Source: Streptomyces bluensis (GTDB lineage Bacteria > Actinomycetota > Actinomycetes > Streptomycetales > Streptomycetaceae). From it: a stretch of 64,000 nt of DNA. Every line of letters starts with the position of its first letter. Within the stretch, counting starts at the first letter, position 1. Under the pieces are notes generated by a model. It saw only the letters and a program-made list of their open reading frames with translations. It had not been told where the DNA came from and searched no databases. The stretch is from positions 372,001 through 436,000 of the forward strand of contig NZ_BMVM01000003.1 of assembly GCF_014650715.1 (NCBI RefSeq), in the 5' to 3' direction. A program made the position numbers and the translations under genes. Shown in pieces: positions 10,290-18,962 of this stretch.

Positions 10290-11026
10290 ACGACGGGAGC
10301 GGCATGAGCAAGGTCGATCTCTTCCGCGCCCTGCACCACGGCCGGACCCCGGAGGACCCCCTCGTCCTGCCGGGCCCGTGGGACGCGGCCAGCGCCCGTG
10401 TCCTCGCCGAGGCCGGGTTCCCGGCGCTCGCCACGCCCAGTGCCGGGGTCGCGGCCTCGCTGGGGTACGCGGACGAGGACGTGCCCGCCGACGAGATGTT
10501 CGCGGCGGTCGCGCGGATCGTACGGGCCGTGGAGGTGCCGGTGTCCGCGGACGTCCGGGACGGATTCGGGCTTCCGCCCAAGGAGCTGGTGGAGCGGCTC
10601 CTGGAGACCGGTGCCGTGGGCTGCAACCTGGAGGACTCCAGCGGGGGCGTCCTCAAGGACCCCCGGCAGCACGCCGACTGGCTCGCTCAGGTGCGGGCCG
10701 CGGCGGGCGGGGCGCTGTTCGTGAACGCGCGCGTCGACACGTTCGCCCGCGGTGTCCCCGATCCCGGCCGGGCCATCGAGCGGGCCGCGCTGTACGTCGC
10801 CGCCGGTGCCGACTGTGTGTACCCGATCTACGCCCCGCCGGAGGTGCTGCCGCTGCTGCGGTCCGGTATCCAGGGGCCGGTCAACGTGATGGCCCGGCTG
10901 GACGGCAAGGGCCCCTCGCCCACCGAACTCGGTGAACTCGGGGCCACTCGCGTCACGTTCGGGCCGGGACTGCAGCGCTGGGCGGCACAGGCACTGCGGG
11001 GGAGGGCCGACGACCTCAGACGGTAG
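10286..11026 (+). CDS. Isocitrate lyase / PEP mutase superfamily protein
   Basis: 246 residues from GTG 10286, preceded by GGGAGG at eight bases and overlapping the previous stop by four. The TIM-barrel PEP-mutase fold is indicated by PGPWDAASARVLAEAGFPAL near the N-terminus, VSADVRDGFG at the metal-binding strand, NLEDSSGG, and NARVDTF. Relatives include phosphonomutases, 2-methylisocitrate lyases and oxaloacetate decarboxylases. The KKCGH-type active-site loop of true isocitrate lyases is absent, so the exact reaction is open. Its place as third gene in a MocR-facing operon suggests a catabolic or detoxifying C-C or P-C bond enzyme. ATG 10304 is an alternative start. Confidence 0.85.
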   Translation: MNDGSGMSKVDLFRALHHGRTPEDPLVLPGPWDAASARVLAEAGFPALATPSAGVAASLGYADEDVPADEMFAAVARIVRAVEVPVSADVRDGFGLPPKELVERLLETGAVGCNLEDSSGGVLKDPRQHADWLAQVRAAAGGALFVNARVDTFARGVPDPGRAIERAALYVAAGADCVYPIYAPPEVLPLLRSGIQGPVNVMARLDGKGPSPTELGELGATRVTFGPGLQRWAAQALRGRADDLRR

Positions 11027-11048
11027 GGGTGTTCTCAGACACCAGGAG

Positions 11049-11291
11049 CGTTCAGGGCACCCACGCCCTCCACGCGGACTCGTGGCTGTCCGCCCCCTTC
11101 TTCGCCGCCTCCTGAGGCGTGAGTTTCTGGCCGGCGATCATCAGGGAGACCTGCGAAGTTCCGCCGTGCAAGGAGGGCTGCGACGCCGACCCGGACAAGG
11201 TGGCGGGCGCCTGCCCGCACACGCCCCTCCAGAAGTGCCTGAACGCCGACTTCGCCTGGTCCGGGGGGAGGCGACGGCCCTCCTGAAGAAC
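11049..11291. pseudogene. Rearranged remnant of a glycine-betaine-binding protein gene (proX)
   Basis: Two adjoining pieces match the intact proX at 13222-14169. Piece one, minus strand 11152-11052, encodes QVSLMIAGQKLTPQEAAKKG, then a tail ending ESAWRAWVP, as in the end of the intact protein. Piece two, 11155-11291, matches the preceding part of the protein (EGCDADPDKVAGACPHTPLQ and following) but reads on the plus strand. The two halves are therefore head to head: one was inverted. A frameshift follows NADFAW. No start, no export signal and no continuous frame remain, so this is a dead fragment. Confidence 0.85.
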
Positions 11292-11307
11292 AGTGTGGAA
11301 CTGCTCG

Positions 11308-12021
11308 TCAGGGGCGGGCGTGCACACCGACGCCTCCGGAGACGGTGAGGTTGTCGCCGGTGATGTAGCCGGCGGCGTCCGAGGCGAGGAAGGCCACGGC
11401 TTCGGCGATGTCGGCGGGAGCGCCGACGCGGCCGAGCGGGACGTCCCGAGCCCAGGAGCCGATCATTTCCTGGGAGACACCCATCTTGCTGTAGGCAGGG
11501 GTGTTGATCAGTCCTGGGCTGACGGCGTTGACGCGGATGCGGCGGGGGGCGAGTTCGAGCGCGAGGGACCGCATGAGGGGGAGCAGAGCGCCCTTGGCGG
11601 CTGTCATGGCGGCTCCGACCCCTTCGCCGGCGCCCACGGTGAACACGACCGAGGCGCCCTCGTTGAGGAGCGGGAGTGCCTTTTGCAGGGTGAAGAAGGT
11701 GCCCTTGACGTTGGTGTCGAACAGGGCGTCGAAGGCGTCTTCGTCGGTTGACTCGATCGGGCCGGGACGGGAGATGCCCGCGTTGAGGAAGAGCAGGTCG
11801 AGAGAGCCGAACTGCCGGCGCGCCTGGCCCATCGCATGGTCGATGTCCGGCAGGGACCGTGCGTCGGCCCGGACGACCATGACGTCTTCGGGAAGTCCGG
11901 CGTTGGCGACATTGCCGACGCCGGTGACCATGACGCGGTAGCCGCGAGAGTGGAGCAGTTCAGCGGTCGCCTTGCCGATGCCGCTGGTTCCACCGGTGAT
12001 CAGAGCTGCAGGTGCAGACAT
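11308..12021 (-). CDS. SDR-fold oxidoreductase with altered active site
   Basis: 237 residues with the NAD(P)-binding motif TGGTSGIGKATAELL at about residues 9-23, the NAG segment FLNAGIS, and C-terminal NAVSPGLINTPAY, all typical of short-chain dehydrogenases. The usual YxxxK catalytic pair reads MTAAK (in GVGAAMTAAKGALLPL), so the catalytic tyrosine is a methionine, and the preceding serine is not obvious in SVVFTVGAGEG. The enzyme may be inactive as a classic reductase or use a different mechanism. ATG 12021 follows AAGGAACGCATC. It is divergent from a TetR gene, with a palindromic operator between them, the usual sign of TetR-controlled expression. Confidence 0.9.
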   Translation of the reverse strand: MSAPAALITGGTSGIGKATAELLHSRGYRVMVTGVGNVANAGLPEDVMVVRADARSLPDIDHAMGQARRQFGSLDLLFLNAGISRPGPIESTDEDAFDALFDTNVKGTFFTLQKALPLLNEGASVVFTVGAGEGVGAAMTAAKGALLPLMRSLALELAPRRIRVNAVSPGLINTPAYSKMGVSQEMIGSWARDVPLGRVGAPADIAEAVAFLASDAAGYITGDNLTVSGGVGVHARP

Positions 12022-12133
12022 GATGCGTTCCTTTGCGTGTTCCTGGGAGGTAGGGGGGTGATCGGTGAGCGGTTCCGGGCCGTGGGGCGGCGGGCTGTGC
12101 CGGGGTGACCACCTTTTGGCAGCGTACGGCGGG

Positions 12134-12150
12134 TTGGCAGCGACTGCCAA
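12134..12150. promoter_or_regulatory. TetR-type operator between SDR and tetR genes
   Basis: TTGGCAG at 12134-12140 and CTGCCAA at 12144-12150 form a perfect seven-bp inverted repeat with a CGA centre. Further half-sites lie at 12115-12121 (TTTGGCA) and near 12170 (CTGGCAG). The position, in the 175-bp divergent gap, fits autoregulation and control of the SDR gene. Confidence 0.6.
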
Positions 12151-12196
12151 ATCTAATGTGAGTGTCGACCTGGCAGTGCTGGGCTAGCCTGGTGGC

Positions 12197-12805
12197 ATGA
12201 AGCAGGAAGCCAAGACAGCGACGGGCGCACCGAGCACGCTGTGGGACCGGACGCGGCAGCTGGCCTCCCAGGAGATCCTCAAGACGGCTCTGCGCCTGTT
12301 CACCGAGCAGGGCTACGACCAGACGACCATCGCCCAGATCGCGCGAGAGGCCGGCGTCTCCCAGCGCACCCTCTTCCGCTACTTCGGCACCAAGGAGGAC
12401 CTGCTCGGCGGCAACCAGCACCGGTTCGGGCAAGTCCTGACGGACACGATCAGCGAACAGCCCGCCGAAGTCGGTGTCTGGGAGGCCCTGCGCGCAGGGG
12501 TTGCTGCCGTTCTGGCCCTGCATGACAGCCGCGAACAGGCCCTGGAGCGGTTCCGTCTCCTGCACAACACCCCGTCGCTGCGTGCCGGTTGGCTCGAAAA
12601 GCGGCTGCAGTTCCAGGAGGACCTGCTGCCGCACATCGAGGCGCGTATGGACGCTGCTACCGGCAGCGCGGATCCAAGGGCCCTCGCGGTGATCGCGACG
12701 GCGTTCGCATGCCTGGACGCCGCATCGATGACGTGGGTCGGCAACGACGGCAACGGCGACATCATGGACCTGTACGACGAGTGCCTGGCTGCGGTGCGCG
12801 GCTAG
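12197..12805 (+). CDS. TetR-family transcriptional regulator
   Basis: 202 residues. The N-terminal TetR helix-turn-helix spans about residues 22-68 and reads LKTALRLFTEQGYDQTTIAQ then IAREAGVSQRTLFRYFGTKE. The C-terminal ligand domain is all-helical and unremarkable. It is transcribed away from the SDR gene and probably represses it and itself through the palindrome in between. The ligand is unknown. Together with the SDR gene it forms a small accessory unit flanked by decayed gene fragments. Confidence 0.92.
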   Translation: MKQEAKTATGAPSTLWDRTRQLASQEILKTALRLFTEQGYDQTTIAQIAREAGVSQRTLFRYFGTKEDLLGGNQHRFGQVLTDTISEQPAEVGVWEALRAGVAAVLALHDSREQALERFRLLHNTPSLRAGWLEKRLQFQEDLLPHIEARMDAATGSADPRALAVIATAFACLDAASMTWVGNDGNGDIMDLYDECLAAVRG

Positions 12806-13221
12806 CACGCGGCGACCAGCCGGCCCCGAAAACGTGGACCGCCGGCGCCGAATTCGTCGGCCTGGCCCATGTCCCCGTTAACACTGAGGCCAGTTGGCAC
12901 CACTCCGGTGATCGTTTCCGGCTCGCCTTGCTCTGGCGGCAGGGTCAGCAGGGTGTGGAGGGTTCCGACCCCGGCCGAGCGGATGAGGTTGACGGCGCGT
13001 TCCTCACTCACCCGAAGCCGCAGCGCTGGCAGCCTCCCACATGCCGGACTTCGCCGACGTTGCCGAGACCCTCAGCCGCATCACCTGCCGGACCCGCTGA
13101 CCTGTGGTCTCTCCAGGCTGCAAGGATGTAGTGGCTCCCCGCCGGCGGTCGTGGGGGAACTCGCCGTCGTAGTCGTCCTCCACTACCGGCCTTCCGGTGC
13201 GGGGCGTTCAGGGCCAAGGGC
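12806..13221. other. Gene-free region with decayed sequence
   Basis: No convincing gene is present in these 416 bases. An open frame at 12802-13011 on the minus strand encodes an unfamiliar peptide (SEERAVNLIRSAGVGTLHTL and onward) but has no clear ribosome binding site or recognisable domain. From about 13138 onward a fragment of a mocR-like gene is visible (separate entry). The stretch resembles eroded coding sequence left by rearrangement. Confidence 0.5.
13138..13204 (-). pseudogene. Fragment of a MocR-type aminotransferase-domain gene
   Basis: On the minus strand this encodes a peptide around VEDDYDGEF followed by DRR, matching LVLEDDYDGEFRYDRQPIG of the intact MocR gene. The DNA is also close to 8331-8395 of that gene. 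It is about 65 bases long, with no start or flanking domain. It ends next to the 3' end of intact proX, so it marks a rearrangement boundary. Confidence 0.65.
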
Positions 13222-14169
13222 TCAGGGCAGCCACGCCCTCCACGTGGACTCGTGGCCGTTGACCCACTTCTTCGCCGCCTCCTGAGGCGTGAGCTTCTGG
13301 TCGGCGATCATCAGGGAGACCTGGTTCTGGTCCTCGGTGGTCCACTTGAAGTTCTTCAGGAGGGCCGCCGCCTCACCGCCGTTCCGGGCGAAGTCGGCGT
13401 TGAGGTACTTCTGGAGGGGCGTGTGCGGGTACGCGCACGCCACCTTCTCCGGGTCCGCGTCGCAGCCCTCCTCGTACGGCGGGAGCTTCACCTCGGTCAT
13501 CGGGACCTTCTCGAAGAGCCACTGCGGTGTGTACCAGTAGGTCAGGAAGGGCTTCCGCTCCTTCGCGAACTGCCGGATCTGGGTGATCTGCGCGGCCTCC
13601 GAACCGGCGAACACCACCTGGTAGTCCAGATCCAGGTTCTTCACCAGCGCCTTGTCGTTGGTGACGTAGGACGGGGAGCCGTCCAGCAGCTGGCCCTTGC
13701 CGCCGCTCTCGGGGGTACGGAGCTGGGAGGCGTACTTGTCGAGGTTCTTCCAGTCCGTGACGTCGGGGTGCTGCTTGGCGAAGTACGTCGGCACGAACCA
13801 GCCGATGTGGCCGGTGACCCCGAGGTCGCCGCCGTGGGCGATCGTCTTCTTGTCCTTGACGTACCGCTGCTCCTGCTCGGGGTGTCCCCAGTCCTCCAGG
13901 ATCGCGTCGACGCGGCCCTGGCTGAGCGCGTCCCACGCGGGGACCTCGTCGACCTGGACGGTGTCGACGCGGTAGCCCAGCTCGTGTTCGAGCAGGTACT
14001 CGGCGACGGCCACGTTCGCCTGCGCGCCCACCCAGGACTGCACGGACAGGGTCACCGTCTTCGCGCCCTGGGCGTTCGCGAAGGGCGAGGCCTGCTTGGT
14101 CATGTCGGCGGCGCCGCAGCCGGTCAGCAGCAGCAGAGCGCCCACCACAGCAGTCGTACGAAGTCGCAT
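13222..14169 (-). CDS. proX: Glycine betaine/choline ABC transporter substrate-binding lipoprotein
   Basis: 315 residues. The signal peptide ends in a lipobox, LLTGC, with the lipid-modified cysteine at residue 18. The mature domain is of the OpuAC type: SVQSWVGAQANVAVAEYLLE, LEDWGHPEQEQRYVKDKK, and several tryptophans that could form an aromatic cage for a quaternary amine. It lies one base after the permease gene, with GGGAG as ribosome binding site, and is the last gene of the betB-betA-ATPase-permease-proX order. It should capture glycine betaine or choline outside the membrane. Its 3' end exists as a scrambled copy at 11049-11291. Confidence 0.93.
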   Translation of the reverse strand: MRLRTTAVVGALLLLTGCGAADMTKQASPFANAQGAKTVTLSVQSWVGAQANVAVAEYLLEHELGYRVDTVQVDEVPAWDALSQGRVDAILEDWGHPEQEQRYVKDKKTIAHGGDLGVTGHIGWFVPTYFAKQHPDVTDWKNLDKYASQLRTPESGGKGQLLDGSPSYVTNDKALVKNLDLDYQVVFAGSEAAQITQIRQFAKERKPFLTYWYTPQWLFEKVPMTEVKLPPYEEGCDADPEKVACAYPHTPLQKYLNADFARNGGEAAALLKNFKWTTEDQNQVSLMIADQKLTPQEAAKKWVNGHESTWRAWLP

Positions 14170-14170
14170 G

Positions 14171-16135
14171 TCACGCTCCCTGCTTCACTCGGCGGCGTTC
14201 CGTCGGCTGCGTCACCCGGTCCAGCACGAGACCGAGGCAGACGATCGCGACGCCGGCCACCAGCCCGGTCGCCAGATCCCCTTGGGCCAGGCCGAAGACG
14301 ACGTCGTAGCCGAGCGCCCCGCCGCCGACCAGCCCGCCGATGATGACGACGGCGAGGACGAGGACGACACCCTGGTTGACGGCCAGCAGCAGCGCCGGGC
14401 GGGCGAGCGGGAGCTGGACCTGGCGGAGCTGCTGTGCGCCGGTCGCGCCGAGCGAGCGGGCCGACTCCAGCGCGGCCGGGTCGACCTGGCGCAGCCCCTG
14501 GGCGGTGATGCGGACGACGGCGGGCAGTGCGTAGACCACGGCGGCGGCCACGGCGGGGGCGCGGCCCACGCCGAAGAGGGCCACGACCGGGATCAGGTAG
14601 ACGAACTGCGGCATCGTCTGGAACACGTCCAGGACCGGGCGCAGCAGCCGCTCCACCCGGTCGCTGCGGGCGGCCGCGACACCGGTCGCGAAGCCCAGGA
14701 CCAGCGTCACCGCGACCGCGGCCAGCACCTGCGACAGCGTGTCGAGGGACGGCTCCCACACACCGAGCACCCCGGTCGCGGCCATCGCGAGGACGGCGGT
14801 CAGCGCGGTGCGCCAGGTGCCGATCAGCCAGGCGACGGTGGCCACGAGGAACAGCACGGACCACCAGGGCAGCCCCTGGAGGCCGGAGCGCAGCGGGTCG
14901 AGCACCCAGGTGGTGAAGTGGCCCGCCCAGTCGGCGGTGCCGCCGAGGTACGGGACGCCCGAGTAGAGGTGGGCGGTCATCCAGTCGACGGCCCGGTTCA
15001 CGGGCTCGGCGATGTTCACGGCCCACGCCTCGGGCCACTCCCGACGCCCCGCGAGACGCGCGGCGACCGCGACCGCCACGGCGAGGACGGCCGCGCCGCC
15101 CCACAGCAGTGCACTGGACCGGCCGGAGTTCTCGGGGCCGTCGCCGCCCAGCCGGGCACCCGCCGCGCCCGTGACCCGATCGAGGACGACCGCGAGCAGC
15201 ACGATCGGGATGCCTGCGGCCAGCGCGGCGCCGACGTCGACCGACGCGAGCGCCTGGTAGACGCGGTCGCCGAGGCCGCCCGCGCCGATGACGGACGCGA
15301 TGACGGCCATGGACAGCGCCATCATGATCGTCTGGTTGAGGCCGAGGAGCAGCTCCCCCCGCGCCAGCGGCAGCCGGGCGGTCACCAGGCGCTGGCGCGC
15401 GGTCGCCCCGAGCGAGGCGACGGCCTCCAGGACGCCCGGGTCGGCGCCGCGCAGCCCCAGCGCGGTGAGCCGGGCCATGGGCGGCGCCGCGTACACGACG
15501 GTGGCGAGGACGGCCGCGGGGACACCGATGCCGAAGACCAGCACGACGGGCAGCAGGTACGCGAACGCCGGGAGCACCTGCATGGTGTCCAGCACGGGCC
15601 GCAGCACGCGGTACGTGCGGTCCGACAGCCCGGCGGCGAGGCCCAGCAGCGCGCCGAGGACGACCGACGCGAGGACGGCGACCACCATGAGCGCCAGCGT
15701 CTGCATGGTGGGCACCCACATGCCGAGCAGCCCGCAGGCGAGGAACGCCAGGCCCGTACCGAGCGCCGCCCTCACCCCGGCGACGCGCCAGGCGACCAGC
15801 GCGGCCGCCGCGGTGACGCCCGCCCAGCCGGCCGCGAGCAGCACCAGGTAGACGGCGCGCACACAGAGCACGACCGTGTTGCTGACGTGGCCGAGGAAGT
15901 ACAGGAACAGCGGGTGGCTGTCCCGGTTGTCGATGATCCATTCGCTGGCCCTGCCGAGCGGCTCGGACAGGTCCACGGTCAGTGCGTCCGGCCAGCTGCC
16001 GCTCGCCCAGCGGGCGCCCACGACGGGTACGAGGACGGCCGCCGCCAGGGCCAGCAGGGCGAGCTTGGCAAGGGCGCGGTGCCTGAGCAGGCCGGGCAGT
16101 CCGGCCCGGACGGTGGGTGCGGTGACGGCGGCCAT
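14171..16135 (-). CDS. Glycine betaine/choline ABC transporter permease, two fused permease domains
   Basis: 654 residues carrying two ProW-type permease domains in one chain. Domain one covers about residues 90-320 and domain two about 420-645. Each has its own EAA-type coupling loop, seen as DPGVLEAVASLGATARQRL and DPAALESARSLGATGAQQLR. Ten or more membrane helices are evident. Most OpuA/ProU systems use two copies of one permease, so the fusion is a notable but recurring actinobacterial form. The ATG at 16135 overlaps the ATPase stop by one base; a GTG at 16138 gives a GTGA overlap instead. A GGAGG ribosome binding site sits just upstream, so translation is coupled to the ATPase. Confidence 0.92.
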   Translation of the reverse strand: MAAVTAPTVRAGLPGLLRHRALAKLALLALAAAVLVPVVGARWASGSWPDALTVDLSEPLGRASEWIIDNRDSHPLFLYFLGHVSNTVVLCVRAVYLVLLAAGWAGVTAAAALVAWRVAGVRAALGTGLAFLACGLLGMWVPTMQTLALMVVAVLASVVLGALLGLAAGLSDRTYRVLRPVLDTMQVLPAFAYLLPVVLVFGIGVPAAVLATVVYAAPPMARLTALGLRGADPGVLEAVASLGATARQRLVTARLPLARGELLLGLNQTIMMALSMAVIASVIGAGGLGDRVYQALASVDVGAALAAGIPIVLLAVVLDRVTGAAGARLGGDGPENSGRSSALLWGGAAVLAVAVAVAARLAGRREWPEAWAVNIAEPVNRAVDWMTAHLYSGVPYLGGTADWAGHFTTWVLDPLRSGLQGLPWWSVLFLVATVAWLIGTWRTALTAVLAMAATGVLGVWEPSLDTLSQVLAAVAVTLVLGFATGVAAARSDRVERLLRPVLDVFQTMPQFVYLIPVVALFGVGRAPAVAAAVVYALPAVVRITAQGLRQVDPAALESARSLGATGAQQLRQVQLPLARPALLLAVNQGVVLVLAVVIIGGLVGGGALGYDVVFGLAQGDLATGLVAGVAIVCLGLVLDRVTQPTERRRVKQGA

Positions 16136-17325
16136 CACACCGCCTCCCCGCCGGCCTCGGCGTCGGCCTCCTTGTCGGTGGCCTGCACGGGGGCGGCAGT
16201 TGCCTGCGCGGGGACTGCGGGCAGCGGCTTCGGGGCGGCGCCCGGTGCGGACATCGGCTTCGGGGCGGCGCCCGGGTGCGTGCCCGCGACCACGCCGAGG
16301 AGCGCGTCGGAGTCGACCACGCCGAGGCAGCGGCCGCCGTCCACGACCCGTGCGGGGGTGCCGGTGCGGGCCACCGCCTCGATGGCCTCCGAGACCGTCA
16401 CGTCGGGTGCGACGGCCGGTCCCCGCCCGGCCTCCTCGGCGGTCGCGGGCGCCCGCATCGCGGTGCGTACGGTCATGACCTGCTCACGGGGCACCTCGCG
16501 CACGAACTCCCGCACGTAGTCGTCGGCGGGCGAGCCGACGATCTCCTCGGGCGTGCCCAGCTGCACCACCCGGCCGTCGCGCATGAGGGCGATGCGGTCG
16601 CCCAGTTTGAGTGCCTCGTTCAGGTCGTGGGTGATGAAGACCATCGTGCGGCCCTCCTCGCGGTGCAGCCGTACGACCTCCTCCTGCATGTCCCGCCGGA
16701 TCAGCGGGTCGAGCGCGCTGAACGGCTCGTCGAACAGCAGCACCTCGGGGTCGACGGCGAGCGCCCGGGCGAGCCCGACGCGCTGCTGCTGGCCGCCGGA
16801 GAGCTGGCCGGGCCTGCGCTGTTCCATGCCGTCCAGGCCGACCTTGGCGACGACTTCGCGGGCGCGGGCGCGGCGCTCGGACTTACCGACGCCCTGGATC
16901 TGAAGGCCGTACGCCACGTTGTCGAGCACGGACCGGTGCGGCAGCAGCCCGAAGTGCTGGAAGACCATCGACGCACGGTGGCGCCGCAGTTCGCGCAGCC
17001 GTGCCCTGTCCATGCCGAGGACGTCCTCGCCGTCGATGGCGATCCGGCCGGATGTCGGCTCGATCAGCCGGGTCAGACAGCGCACCAGGGTGGACTTGCC
17101 GGAGCCCGACAGTCCCATGACGACGAAGACCTCGCCCTTGCGCACGTCGAAGCTGACGTCCCGGACGGCGGCCGTGCAGCCGGTGCGGGAACGCAGTTCG
17201 GCGGGCGCGAGCGCGGTGAGCTCGGGGTCGGCGGGCACGCGGTCGGCCTTCGGCCCGAAGACCTTCCACAGGCCCTCGACCGAGAAGACGGGGGTGCCGG
17301 CGGCGGTGCTCGTGACCGCGCCCAT
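16135..17325 (-). CDS. Glycine betaine/choline ABC transporter ATP-binding protein
   Basis: 396 residues. The nucleotide-binding domain has Walker [10 protein letters not shown], signature [15 protein letters not shown], Walker [12 protein letters not shown] and the H-loop FITHD. The insert between strands near residues 25-55 is typical of ProV/OpuAA. After residue 275 comes a CBS-type region ([31 protein letters not shown]), which in this family senses ionic strength. The last 60 residues are Ala/Pro repeats (APGAAPKP twice) and look disordered. The start at ATG 17325, or GTG 17328, overlaps the betA stop. Energises uptake by the fused permease and ProX. Confidence 0.94.
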   Translation of the reverse strand: MGAVTSTAAGTPVFSVEGLWKVFGPKADRVPADPELTALAPAELRSRTGCTAAVRDVSFDVRKGEVFVVMGLSGSGKSTLVRCLTRLIEPTSGRIAIDGEDVLGMDRARLRELRRHRASMVFQHFGLLPHRSVLDNVAYGLQIQGVGKSERRARAREVVAKVGLDGMEQRRPGQLSGGQQQRVGLARALAVDPEVLLFDEPFSALDPLIRRDMQEEVVRLHREEGRTMVFITHDLNEALKLGDRIALMRDGRVVQLGTPEEIVGSPADDYVREFVREVPREQVMTVRTAMRAPATAEEAGRGPAVAPDVTVSEAIEAVARTGTPARVVDGGRCLGVVDSDALLGVVAGTHPGAAPKPMSAPGAAPKPLPAVPAQATAAPVQATDKEADAEAGGEAV

Positions 17326-18884
17326 CACGCCTCACCCCCGGCCGTGGCGGTGGCGGTGGCACCGACGAGGTCCGCGCACCTCTCCCCGACCATCAGCACC
17401 CCGATCATCGGGTTCACGGCAGTCATCGTCGGGAAGACGGACGCGTCGGCCACGCGGATGCCGTCGAGTCCGCGGACCCTGAGCTCCGGGTCGACGACGG
17501 CGAGCGGATCGTCGGGGGCGCCCATACGGCACGTACCGGCCGGGTGGTACACGGTGTGCGCGACCTTGCGGGCGTACTCGCCGAGCTCCTCGTCACCGGT
17601 GACGTCCGGCCCCGGGCACACCTCGCGCCGGAGCCATCCGGCCAGCGGTTCGGTCTTCGCGATCTCGCGGGCGATGCGGATGCCGTCGACGAGGGTGCGC
17701 CCGTCGTAGTCGTCCTCGTCGGTGAAGTACCGGAAGTCGAGGGCGGGCTTGACGGCCGGGTCGGCGCTGGTCAGGTACAGCCGGCCGCGGCTCTTCGGCT
17801 TGGGGATGTTGGGGGTCATCGAGACGCCGTGCGCGGGCCGTTCGTACCCGAGGCGCTCCGGGTTGTCCGTGAACGGGATCTGGTAGAAGTGGAACATCAG
17901 GTCGGGGCCCGTGTGTTCGGGGTCCCGGCGCACGAACAGGCCGGCGTCGCTGTCCATCGCGGAGTTCTCCGGGATCGGCCCGTTCGTCTCCCACACGATG
18001 ACCGACTCCGGGTGGTCGAGCAGGTTCTCGCCGACGCCGGGCAGCTCGTGGGTGACGGTGATGCCGAGCGCCTCCAGGTCCGCGCGGGGTCCGATGCCGG
18101 AGTGGAGCAGCAGCCGGGGCGAGTCGACGGCGCCGGCGCACAGCAGCACCTCGCGGCGGGCCCGTACGAGGAGTTCCTCGCCGTCCTTGGTGCGGACGTG
18201 CACGCCCTCGGCGCGCGTCCCGTCCAGCTCCAGCCGGTGTGCCCAGGTCTCCAGGTGGAGGCGGAGGTTCGTCCGCTCGTCCATGACCGGGTGCAGATAG
18301 GCGACCGACGCGCTGGAGCGCGTGTTGTTCTCGGGGTGGTAGGCGAGGTCGAAGAAGCCGACGCCGTCGTGGAAGGGCTTCTTGTTGAAGCCCTCGACGC
18401 GGGGGACGCCCAGGGCGGTCTGCGCGGCGTCCACGAAGTCGCGGGCGATGGCGTTCCGGTCCTTCTCGTCGACCGGGACGATGTTGTTCTTCAGGCGCGC
18501 GTAGTAGGCCTCCATCGGCACCGCGCCCCAGCCCTTGGCGCCCGCCGCCTCCCACTCGTCCCAGTCGGAGGGCAGCGGCTTGAACGCGATCAGCGTGTTG
18601 TGGCTGGAGCAGCCGCCGAGGACGCGGGCGCGGCTGTGCCGGATGTGGGAGTTGCCGCGGGGCTGCTCGGTCGTCGGGTAGTCGTAGTCGAGCTCGCCGC
18701 CGAGGAGGCCCATCCAGCGGCGCAGGGTGAGTACATCGTCCCGGCCGACGTCGCTGGGTCCGCCCTCGATGACGGCGACGGTCACCTCGGGGTTCTCGGT
18801 GAGGCGGGAGGCGATGACGGAGCCCGCGGTGCCGCCGCCGATGACGACGTAGTCGTACGTGTACTGATCCGTGTCTTGGTGCAT
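17325..18884 (-). CDS. betA: GMC oxidoreductase, probable choline dehydrogenase
   Basis: 519 residues, FAD-dependent. The dinucleotide-binding motif is [16 protein letters not shown] at about residues 11-26. GMC signatures include [11 protein letters not shown] and [15 protein letters not shown]. The C-terminal catalytic block contains [10 protein letters not shown] and later [15 protein letters not shown]. The neighbouring betaine-aldehyde dehydrogenase gene upstream and the betaine/choline transporter genes downstream point to choline as substrate: choline to betaine aldehyde. Without that context other alcohols would be equally possible. It overlaps the ATPase gene by one base and starts 78 bp after betB. 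Confidence 0.92.
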   Translation of the reverse strand: MHQDTDQYTYDYVVIGGGTAGSVIASRLTENPEVTVAVIEGGPSDVGRDDVLTLRRWMGLLGGELDYDYPTTEQPRGNSHIRHSRARVLGGCSSHNTLIAFKPLPSDWDEWEAAGAKGWGAVPMEAYYARLKNNIVPVDEKDRNAIARDFVDAAQTALGVPRVEGFNKKPFHDGVGFFDLAYHPENNTRSSASVAYLHPVMDERTNLRLHLETWAHRLELDGTRAEGVHVRTKDGEELLVRARREVLLCAGAVDSPRLLLHSGIGPRADLEALGITVTHELPGVGENLLDHPESVIVWETNGPIPENSAMDSDAGLFVRRDPEHTGPDLMFHFYQIPFTDNPERLGYERPAHGVSMTPNIPKPKSRGRLYLTSADPAVKPALDFRYFTDEDDYDGRTLVDGIRIAREIAKTEPLAGWLRREVCPGPDVTGDEELGEYARKVAHTVYHPAGTCRMGAPDDPLAVVDPELRVRGLDGIRVADASVFPTMTAVNPMIGVLMVGERCADLVGATATATAGGEA

Positions 18885-18962
18885 GGGGGTGCTCCAGAGT
18901 GGGAGAGTGACCGGGCGGGAGACGGTGCCTCGGAGTGGGAGAGGGGCCTCGGGGGGAGGGGC

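Noticed and set aside
12802..13011. Minus-strand open frame of about 70 codons after the TetR gene
   Set aside because: No start signal, no family resemblance, and it sits in visibly decayed sequence. Kept only as part of the gene-free region.
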